NCBI GenBank assembly: GCA_026397495.1 | Contig: JAPLUS010000025.1 | Location: 1 to 6,406 of the forward strand | Direction: 5' to 3' | DNA length: 6,406 nt | Source of the DNA: Candidatus Zixiibacteriota bacterium | GTDB lineage: Bacteria > Zixibacteria > MSB-5A5 > GN15 > PGXB01 | Notes under the pieces: model-generated | Database searches by the model: none | Told to the model about the DNA's origin: nothing | The model's input: the letters and a program-made list of their open reading frames with translations, nothing else | Made by a program: the position numbers and the translations under genes | In this document: positions 1-5,487 of the stretch, one piece after another | Layout of the letters: each line of letters starts with the position of its first letter | Numbering within the stretch: position 1 is the first letter of the stretch

Positions 1-876
1 CAGGCCGGCGAAGTGGCGTCAAGAGATGCCTGTAATATTATTGGCTATTGCTTCTCAAGTCTGGCCGGGGAGCTTGCCGGTGATGCCGCTTTGGCTATTC
101 CGGCCGCATTCCCGGCACAGGGCGATCTTTTGGTCAAGGCCATCCGACTGGCCAACCGCAATATTTATATTCATTCTCGCTCGCATAGTAATTTCTCCGG
201 TATGGGGACAACTGTGGTTGGGGCCGTTCTGGAGAAGAATATCATCAATATTGCTCATGTTGGTGATAGTCGCGTATATCGCCTGACTGAGGCCGGTCTT
301 GTGCCCTTGACTACGGACCACTCCTGGGTTTCCGAACTAATGCAGACCGGACAGTTTTCTGATATAGAAGCAGCTCAGATGGTCGGTAGGAATGTTATCA
401 CCCGTGCCCTTGGAGTTAACGAAAGAGTAGAAATAGATTACCGGGCCGACCGTATTAAAGCCGGTGAGATTTATATTTTTTGTACCGATGGCTTATCTGC
501 TTATGCTGAGGATGAAGAAATCTTTGAAGCCGCCAAAGGTTGCAAAAGTGATGTCAATCTCATTGTTGATAATCTTATTCAGTTGGCCAATGACCGAGGC
601 GGTCAAGATAATGTTACGATAATCGCTATCCGCATCGATAGCTTCGAAGAAAGCCCTGAGCTTCCTATCATAAAGCCGGTAACAATTTCAATTGAAGGGG
701 ATGATGCTCTCCTCAGGGAAAATCAAATTCTTGATACTCTGACCAAAGCCTGGGAGAAGACCCAGGATATTGTTACTGAAGAAGAAGGAAAAGGGAAAAA
801 AGCTCCACTGATCCTAATTTTCTTTCTTTTTATTGTGGCCGCCGTCATATTAATATATTTCGCCACCCATCGGTAA
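1..876 (+). CDS. PP2C-family Ser/Thr protein phosphatase with C-terminal membrane anchor (5' partial)
   Basis: This is a PPM/PP2C metal-dependent protein phosphatase of the bacterial Stp/PrpC type, which removes phosphate from Ser/Thr residues and usually counters Hanks-type kinases. The frame is open from base 1. The first codons read Q-A-G-E-V-A-S-R, which matches the segment just after the family's D-G-M-G-G-H metal motif, so the true start and roughly 35-40 residues lie upstream. The GTG at 13 is internal. Visible motifs, numbered by window codon, are S-G-M-G-T-T near 66-71, A-H-V-G-D-S-R near 85-91, T-T-D-H-S near 104-108, C-T-D-G-L near 162-166 (metal Asp) and G-G-Q-D-N-V-T near 200-206 (metal Asp). 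An acidic linker follows to about residue 265, then one hydrophobic helix of about 20 residues and a short A-T-H-R tail. The catalytic domain should therefore face the cytoplasm, held at the inner membrane. No partner kinase is visible. Family assignment is firm; the substrate is unknown. Confidence 0.93.
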   Translation, partial: QAGEVASRDACNIIGYCFSSLAGELAGDAALAIPAAFPAQGDLLVKAIRLANRNIYIHSRSHSNFSGMGTTVVGAVLEKNIINIAHVGDSRVYRLTEAGLVPLTTDHSWVSELMQTGQFSDIEAAQMVGRNVITRALGVNERVEIDYRADRIKAGEIYIFCTDGLSAYAEDEEIFEAAKGCKSDVNLIVDNLIQLANDRGGQDNVTIIAIRIDSFEESPELPIIKPVTISIEGDDALLRENQILDTLTKAWEKTQDIVTEEEGKGKKAPLILIFFLFIVAAVILIYFATHR

Positions 877-893
877 AAAATGGTCCTTTTTGA

Positions 894-923
894 TTGACAT
901 TTCTTGACTATATCCAATATATT
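894..923 (+). promoter_or_regulatory. Predicted sigma70-type promoter of the tRNA gene
   Basis: TTGACA at 894-899 is a consensus -35 hexamer. It is followed after 18 nt by TATATT at 918-923, a good -10. Transcription would start near 930, about 15 nt before the tRNA. A second overlapping pair, TTGACT at 904-909 and AATAAT at 926-931 with a 16-nt spacer, could serve as an alternative. The position between a stop codon and a tRNA supports the call; there is no experimental evidence. Confidence 0.6.
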
Positions 924-944
924 TGAATAATAGTTTTATTGAAT

Positions 945-1018
945 GCGCCCATAGCTCAACTGGATAGAGCGTCTGGCTACGGACCAGAAGGTTGGGGGTT
1001 CAAGTCCTCCTGGGCGTG
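945..1018 (+). tRNA. tRNA-Arg (anticodon ACG)
   Basis: This is a complete cloverleaf. The acceptor stem GCGCCCA (945-951) pairs with TGGGCGT (1011-1017), ending in a G-U pair at the open end (1:72), and the discriminator is G1018. The D stem is GCTC (954-957) with GAGC (967-970), and the D loop contains the GG pair. The anticodon stem TCTGG (972-976) pairs with CCAGA (984-988), and the loop CTACGGA (977-983) gives anticodon ACG at 979-981. The variable loop is AGGTT. The T stem GGGGG (994-998) pairs with CCTCC (1006-1010) with one G-U, and the T loop is TTCAAGT. The 3' CCA is not encoded and must be added. The ACG anticodon implies A34-to-inosine editing (TadA) to read CGU, CGC and CGA arginine codons. 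Confidence 0.96.
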
Positions 1019-1076
1019 TTTTTTATTGCTAGTATGATTTTTATTTTCGATAATAAACTTTTAATTTTAGGCAATA

Positions 1077-1779
1077 ATGGTTAATGGCTATTACTATTTT
1101 ACACCTAATTTTGATCCCTATCTGAATATGGCGGTGGATGAATGGCTATTTGATTCAATCTGTCGCCACACCGTCCACTGCCGGGCCGCATTGAGACTTT
1201 ATTCTTGGCTATTTCCGGCAATCACAATTGGCTATAATCAAGACTTTTCCGAAATTACAAGCAAAGAGTATCTCGATGAACAACTACCGGTTATCCGTAG
1301 AATTACCGGAGGGAGAGCCATCTATCATGAACCCTCAGAGATAACCTTTAGTTTATCAGCCGGTCTGGATATTTTCCCTGCCGAAGCAAGAACAATGTCA
1401 TGTACGACGGGCTTGATTTCGGAATCGAAAGTTGAGCTCCTGTTTTAATTCTCTCTCCAAATATGAAATTGTTTCAAGTGGTGTCAAAATAGCGGGAGGG
1501 GCACAACGCCGGAGGGGAGCATATTTTATCTACCAAGGGTCCATAAAGATCAGTGGGGTAACGGGATGCCCGTCTCTTGGTCAGCTTCCCCGGAAAGCAA
1601 TAGACGGATGGGATATAGAATCAAGGAATTTAATGAATGCTTTTGATTCCCTTTTTCCCAACATTTTTTCCAGGAAGCTTAATATTGAACTTTTTCGGAG
1701 ACAGTTTGAAAGAGATGGCCAGGCAGAGTTAAGTCATTTATTGAAGGATTTGCAAAAAGCCCCTTTGATGAAGAGATAA
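1077..1779 (+). pseudogene. Broken LplA/LipM-like lipoate ligase / octanoyltransferase family gene
   Basis: Two overlapping reading frames together resemble one protein of the biotin/lipoate A/B ligase family, which attaches lipoyl or octanoyl groups to lysines of 2-oxoacid dehydrogenase E2 or GcvH. The first frame (1077-1448) has the family N-terminus with N-M-A-V-D-E near residue 17, R-L-Y-S-W, I-G-Y, and the substrate-binding R-R-I-T-G-G-R-A-I-Y-H (1296-1328). The second (frame +1, open through 1779) has C-F-N-S, Y-E-I-V, the G-V-K-I-A-G-G-A-Q-R motif with the expected Lys at 1486-1488, and Q-G-S-I. The frames differ by one base. The GGRA-to-CF distance is only about 44 residues, against the roughly 55-70 I recall for the family, so some sequence is also missing. 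A third frame near 1382-1435 encodes a short M-Y-D-G-L-D-F-G-I-E-S stretch that may be the lost helix. A frame-0 tail to 1829 may be a further displaced C-terminus. Decayed gene or sequencing error are both possible; an active enzyme from this sequence is unlikely. Confidence 0.75.
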
Positions 1780-1867
1780 TTTTATTAAACATTACGAGGG
1801 TAATGGAAGTCTATAAAATAGAGCGGTAATAGACATTCTCGGCTGCTCTTGAAAAGGAAAAAATTGC

Positions 1868-1897
1868 TTGACTTGAAATGGGATTTTTGGGTATCTT
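1868..1897 (+). promoter_or_regulatory. Predicted sigma70-like promoter for the receptor/PorV-like unit
   Basis: TTGACT at 1868-1873 and TATCTT at 1892-1897 are separated by 18 nt. Transcription would begin near 1904, giving a leader of about 190 nt before the receptor start. It is the best match I see in this intergenic region. Motifs are near consensus but the region is AT-rich, so chance matches are likely enough to keep the confidence modest. Confidence 0.42.
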
Positions 1898-1901
1898 ATA
1901 C

Positions 1902-1918
1902 GAATCTATGGAAGATTC
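1902..1918. repeat. Inverted repeat GAATCT-N5-AGATTC at the predicted start site
   Basis: GAATCT (1902-1907) and AGATTC (1913-1918) are perfect inverted copies around the 5-nt spacer ATGGA. The element overlaps the predicted +1 of the 1868-1897 promoter, a usual place for a repressor operator. In RNA it would form a small hairpin at the 5' end of the leader. There is no following T-run, so it is not a terminator. Confidence 0.35.
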
Positions 1919-1977
1919 TAAGGCCCTCAAAAACAGGAGACATCGGTCTATGGGTCGGCTAATGGAGAGTAACCGGG

Positions 1978-1994
1978 TAAATTTTTAAAATTTA
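1978..1994. repeat. 17-bp perfect AT palindrome in the leader
   Basis: TAAATTTT (1978-1985) and AAAATTTA (1987-1994) are exact inverted copies around one central T. It consists of A and T only, so chance is a real possibility. A one-base centre does not make a good RNA hairpin, and a DNA-binding site is the more natural reading if it is functional. Confidence 0.3.
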
Positions 1995-2083
1995 TGATTT
2001 TCCATGGACAGCAAGGCTAAGTCATGGTAGCTTTTTAGGGACAATATAAACAGAAATTGAAAATATATGAATTGCGGATATAT

Positions 2084-2088
2084 GGAGG
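2084..2088 (+). promoter_or_regulatory. Shine-Dalgarno that decides the receptor start
   Basis: GGAGG at 2084-2088 lies 8 nt before the ATG at 2097. Earlier in-frame ATGs at 2067 and 2082 have no comparable site. Starting at 2097 also gives a clean signal peptide (M-T-G-L-A-K-R-F followed by a hydrophobic core). Confidence 0.85.
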
Positions 2089-2096
2089 AGAGGAAG

Positions 2097-5000
2097 ATGA
2101 CTGGATTGGCCAAACGATTTCTAATTTGGATGGCGATTTTATTGATGCTCTTAATTTCGGTCTCATCAATTTTTGCCGGTTCCACAGGGAAAATAAAAGG
2201 GTTAATTACTGACAAAGATACGGGTGAACCGATTCCGGGTGCGTCTATACTGATTACCCAGACGAAGCAGGGGGCCATGACTGACCCCGACGGAAAATAT
2301 TTGATTACGTTAGTTCCGCCAAGCGCGTATATTTTAAAGGTAACATCCATCTCCTATAGCTCAGTTGAAGTTTCAGAGGTTTTTGTCTCGACCGATCAGA
2401 CCACGGAAGTCAATGTTAAGATGGAAAAGGCAGTCAAAGATCTTGGATTAGTAATTAGAGTTACGGCTGATAAGGATATTATTGAAAAGACAGTAACTTC
2501 CAGCGTAACTAAATTTAGTCGTGAGACTATTAGCGCTATGCCGGTTACAAAAGTTGATGAACTTTTGAAACAGGCCGCGGGTATAGTTACTACTTCTGCA
2601 GGGGAGATTATTATCCGGGGTGGCCGCGCCGGCGAAGTAGCCTATATTGTTGACGGTGTGAGTATTTCCGATCCCCTTGGCGGGTATGGTCCGGTGAATC
2701 TGGGGCTCTCTCTAACCTCCGGTTCTATTCAGGAAATAAGTATTATTAAAGATGGTTTTGACCCCGAATACGGTAACGCTCTATCCGGTATTGTCAAAAT
2801 TACTACTCAAACTGGTTCCCCCGAAAAAACCAGAATGATGATGCAGTATATGACCGATGACTTTGGAAATTCCAAACTTAATAAATATTCACAGAATTAT
2901 GATGACATCTATTTTACTATAGGCGGACCGGATCCCATTTTGAGAAGCAAAATACTTCCTGCTTTGAAACTCAATTTTCTAGAAGACAAAGAACTTACCT
3001 ATTATTTCTTTGCCGAGATGAACAAGCAGGGAACCCCCTATAGCTACGATAAATACACGCCGCCAACGACGGCGATGAAGTACCGTTCTTTTAACTTGCT
3101 GGGCATAAGAATACCGGAACGGCAGTATAATGATTATAGCATCAATTCCAATATTATGATGAAACCGACAAATAGCATGAAGGTGATTCTATCCTATAAA
3201 TCAAGTGTAACCCGCCAGACTGATTTCGATTGGCAATATCTGTATACGCCCAATACGGCCCCGGTTTATGAAACCAAATGGCAATCATATGCCATGGAAC
3301 TAACTCATCAGATTTCCAAAAACATGCACTATTATTTAAGGGCTTCTTACTATAATCGTGATCTTCAAGGGAAACCGGGAGACCCCAATAATCCAGGGAA
3401 GGGATTAGATCCAGACCAATTCCTTCGCTATTATGAGTATGAAAAATATAATGATTATAATAAGAATGGCGTATATGACCCCGGCGAGCCAATAATCAAT
3501 ATAGTCGGTGATTCAATGGAAATCGGTTCAGAATCCGGTCAAAGCCTCTATGGTCCAAAATACACTACTGATGAGGACACCATTCTGATAGATGCTCAAA
3601 TCGCCGGTCCATTTAGAACCAATTTTAGATTCAATGATGGTTCTCGGGGAACGAACTTAGAAGGCGAGCCATTTGCTGATATGAATGGCAATGGCCGATG
3701 GGATGCCGGCGACTGGCTATATGATACTGATGGCGATGGCATCTATGATCCCTCTCGACGCCAGGTCATTAACCAGCATACCCCGGAACCTTATATTGAC
3801 GGCGATATTAATTTGGGTGAGCCATTTACCGATGCCAATCACAATGGTGTTTATGATTATGGGGTTGATGGATTTGTGGAGTCACAAGATCCCGCTACTA
3901 ATCAGGATATTAATCGGAATTCCCGATATACGGGACCGAATGAGTTGTGGTCGCCGGGGATTCCTTTTATTGATCTCAATGGAAATGGGATATTTGACTA
4001 CCCTAATGGCGGTCTTTATGAGTCTGGGGACCCTTATACTGATGTCAATGGGAATGGCCGGTATGATTATGGCGGTCAAACCAACTTTTTTGACATTGGG
4101 AATTATGAGAGTGGAGCCGTCTGGCATCATCGGCGTGTGCAACAGTATGTTCTTGAGGGACGGATTTACCGGCAATTGGGTGTCCATGAGCTCAAGGGGG
4201 GAGGGGAATTAATGAAGGAGTATATCTTGAAACAGGATATTCGCGGAATTGATCAAGTCTATAATGGCACCGATGATAATGGGATTTTCCCCGGTCTCGG
4301 CGAATTGAGAGATTTTTATAAATATGAACCCCTTAGCGGCAGCTTCTACCTGAGGGATAATCTTGAGTATGGTTCAATGATTGCCAGTCTGGGTTTTCGG
4401 TATGACTTTTTCATTCAAACCATGGGACTTGAGGAAGTTGCCAAAAGCGATGATCTTGGAAGCGGACTAATTAAAGGCGATCGAACCAGGTTCTCGCCTC
4501 GTCTCGGCTTCTCATATCCGATTTCGGATAAAGCCAAAATTCACTTCAATTATGGACATTTTTATCAATTGCCTGATTATTCATATATGTATGATAGGAA
4601 TACCGCATCCGCTTCAGCCAATGATGTAGTCGGAAACTATAATTTGGATTATCAAAAAACCATTCAATATTCATTCGGTATTAAATATGCCATGTCGGCG
4701 GACTATTCAATAGATGTTTCGGGTTATTTTAAAGATGAATTCGATAAGATAAATTCCGCCAATGTCAAATTGGGCGGAGGGGGATTAACAGTTCAGCGGT
4801 ACGAAAATCGCGACTATGGTCGGAGCCGTGGTTTTGAAATCGAGATAGATAAACGAGGTGGCCGTCTTATCAATGGTCAAGTCAACTATACCTATGCTTT
4901 TGCATATGGAAAGCAATCGCAAACCAGAAACACCTATTGGACTGATTTTGAACTCAGCCGTGAATCGCTTTCAGAGAAGCCGCTCGATAATGATATACGT

Positions 5001-5450
5001 CATTCTCTAAAATGCGGAATCCAATTGGTAATACCGGAGACTAAGAAGCCAAGACTCTTTGGATTGAGGATTCCGAATGGCTGGACTTTGGGGGTCCAGG
5101 GTACATTTGAAACCGGCAGACCCTTCACACCCGGATCAAAATATCCCAATCTTAGGCTGGCGGCCAATCAAGATGTTGATGGAAATTCATTGCGCGGTCC
5201 TTCGGCGTTAAATTTTGATGTTAAATTTGAAAAATATTTTAAAATGGTTTCTCTGAATTGGCGGTTTATCATCTCGGTAAAGAATCTTTTGGATAACAGA
5301 AATGCTCAGAGTATATTTACTAATACGGGACGAGCGGACACAAGACAAAGTGATAGCTATAATATCACCGGCGGCACTGATTATGACCGTAATCCCAAGA
5401 ATTGGCAGTTAGGACGGCAGATCCAATTTGGAATGCAGGTTAGTCTATAA
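2097..5450 (+). CDS. TonB-dependent outer-membrane receptor with EF-hand-like calcium-loop insert
   Basis: This 1117-residue protein is a TonB-dependent receptor, a gated outer-membrane beta-barrel that imports a scarce ligand using TonB-ExbBD energy. A signal peptide (1-27, cut likely after I-F-A) precedes a carboxypeptidase-regulatory-like beta-sandwich (about 31-112; G-K-I-K-G-L-I-T-D, G-E-P-I-P-G-A, D-P-D-G-K-Y). The TonB-box candidate is V-I-R-V-T-A near 119-124. The plug spans about 131-245 and includes M-P-V-T-K-V-D-E-L-L, I-I-R-G-G-R, Y-I-V-D-G-V and G-I-V-K-I-T-T. The remainder is barrel with alternating aromatic strands, ending in R-Q-I-Q-F-G-M-Q-V-S-L; the last residue is Leu rather than the more usual Phe. 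Between barrel strands, residues about 453-657 hold seven D-x-N-x-N-G-x-Y-D loops, annotated separately. A PorV-like gene follows after 37 nt and is probably cotranscribed. Receptors of this layout are often SusC-like, but no SusD gene is seen here, so the substrate is left open. An adhesin or secretion-linked barrel is an alternative. Confidence 0.92.
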   Translation: MTGLAKRFLIWMAILLMLLISVSSIFAGSTGKIKGLITDKDTGEPIPGASILITQTKQGAMTDPDGKYLITLVPPSAYILKVTSISYSSVEVSEVFVSTDQTTEVNVKMEKAVKDLGLVIRVTADKDIIEKTVTSSVTKFSRETISAMPVTKVDELLKQAAGIVTTSAGEIIIRGGRAGEVAYIVDGVSISDPLGGYGPVNLGLSLTSGSIQEISIIKDGFDPEYGNALSGIVKITTQTGSPEKTRMMMQYMTDDFGNSKLNKYSQNYDDIYFTIGGPDPILRSKILPALKLNFLEDKELTYYFFAEMNKQGTPYSYDKYTPPTTAMKYRSFNLLGIRIPERQYNDYSINSNIMMKPTNSMKVILSYKSSVTRQTDFDWQYLYTPNTAPVYETKWQSYAMELTHQISKNMHYYLRASYYNRDLQGKPGDPNNPGKGLDPDQFLRYYEYEKYNDYNKNGVYDPGEPIINIVGDSMEIGSESGQSLYGPKYTTDEDTILIDAQIAGPFRTNFRFNDGSRGTNLEGEPFADMNGNGRWDAGDWLYDTDGDGIYDPSRRQVINQHTPEPYIDGDINLGEPFTDANHNGVYDYGVDGFVESQDPATNQDINRNSRYTGPNELWSPGIPFIDLNGNGIFDYPNGGLYESGDPYTDVNGNGRYDYGGQTNFFDIGNYESGAVWHHRRVQQYVLEGRIYRQLGVHELKGGGELMKEYILKQDIRGIDQVYNGTDDNGIFPGLGELRDFYKYEPLSGSFYLRDNLEYGSMIASLGFRYDFFIQTMGLEEVAKSDDLGSGLIKGDRTRFSPRLGFSYPISDKAKIHFNYGHFYQLPDYSYMYDRNTASASANDVVGNYNLDYQKTIQYSFGIKYAMSADYSIDVSGYFKDEFDKINSANVKLGGGGLTVQRYENRDYGRSRGFEIEIDKRGGRLINGQVNYTYAFAYGKQSQTRNTYWTDFELSRESLSEKPLDNDIRHSLKCGIQLVIPETKKPRLFGLRIPNGWTLGVQGTFETGRPFTPGSKYPNLRLAANQDVDGNSLRGPSALNFDVKFEKYFKMVSLNWRFIISVKNLLDNRNAQSIFTNTGRADTRQSDSYNITGGTDYDRNPKNWQLGRQIQFGMQVSL
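3453..4067 (+). repeat. Array of seven calcium-loop-like motifs encoded inside the receptor gene
   Basis: The encoded segment (receptor residues 453-657) contains D-x-[ND]-x-[ND]-G-x-[YWF]-D loops starting at residues 453, 528, 543, 579, 626 and 649. A degenerate seventh at 604 (D-I-N-R-N-S-R-Y-T) has lost the Gly and the last Asp. The first copy, D-Y-N-K-N-G-V-Y-D-P-G-E, matches the full 12-position EF-hand loop including Glu at position 12. The second ends in Asp at position 12. Several copies are flanked by G-[ED]-P-[FY]-x-D, making a unit of about 22-25 residues in the second half. Such loops bind Ca2+ in dockerins, EF-hands and thrombospondin type 3 repeats. Placement between barrel strands predicts an extracellular loop. 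Calcium binding is inferred, not shown. Confidence 0.8.
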
Positions 5451-5472
5451 ATGATAAATGTGAAGCTTTTAA

Positions 5473-5478
5473 GAGGAG
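5473..5478 (+). promoter_or_regulatory. Shine-Dalgarno of the PorV-like gene
   Basis: GAGGAG at 5473-5478 sits 9 nt before the ATG at 5488. It lies in the 37-nt gap after the receptor stop, where I see no promoter or terminator, which fits translation from a shared transcript. Confidence 0.8.
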
Positions 5479-5487
5479 ACGGCATAA

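Larger units (their letters stand above)
1780..2096. other. Intergenic region and leader before the TonB-dependent receptor gene
   Basis: I find no convincing gene on either strand in this stretch. Bases 1780-1829 may hold the displaced end of the broken ligase gene, since frame 0 stays open to the TAA at 1827-1829. The remainder carries a predicted promoter (1868-1897), a 6-bp inverted repeat around the predicted start site (1902-1918), a 17-bp AT palindrome (1978-1994), and the Shine-Dalgarno of the next gene. I recognise no known riboswitch motif and no hairpin followed by a U-run. Confidence 0.6.

Noticed and set aside
13..15. GTG as the start codon of the phosphatase
   Set aside because: The frame is open to base 1, and the residues before and after match the interior of the PP2C fold just after its first metal motif, so the gene begins upstream.
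876..892. A-run / GG-CC / T-run after the phosphatase stop as a terminator hairpin
   Set aside because: The complementary parts leave no room for a loop, so a stable hairpin cannot form.
1018..1025. T-run right after the tRNA as a terminator
   Set aside because: Six Ts follow the discriminator, but there is no separate hairpin before them, only the tRNA arms, so an intrinsic terminator is not supported.
1821..1848. GAGC...GCTC inverted repeat as a terminator of the ligase gene
   Set aside because: The stem is only 4 bp with a 20-nt loop and is not followed by a T-run.
2067..2096. ATG at 2067 or 2082 as the receptor start
   Set aside because: Neither has a Shine-Dalgarno, and the GGAGG at 2084-2088 is correctly spaced for the ATG at 2097, which also gives a cleaner signal peptide.
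1985..2350. Minus-strand open frame of 121 codons before and within the receptor start
   Set aside because: It is antisense to the signal peptide and regulatory-like domain, shows no family resemblance, and extends into AT-rich leader sequence.
2627..2643. Near match between the first bases of the window (GCCGGCGAAGTGGC) and receptor plug codons
   Set aside because: It is about 14 bases encoding A-G-E-V-A in two unrelated proteins, so it is coincidence rather than a repeat.
3154..3492. Minus-strand open frame of 112 codons inside the receptor
   Set aside because: It is antisense to clear barrel-coding sequence and has no recognisable motif.
3685..4212. Open frame of 175 codons in another + frame within the receptor gene
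   Set aside because: It lies wholly over the repeat array and is Met/Ile/Leu-rich because repeated GAT-GGN-AAT codons are read out of frame. It has no ribosome binding site or recognisable domain.
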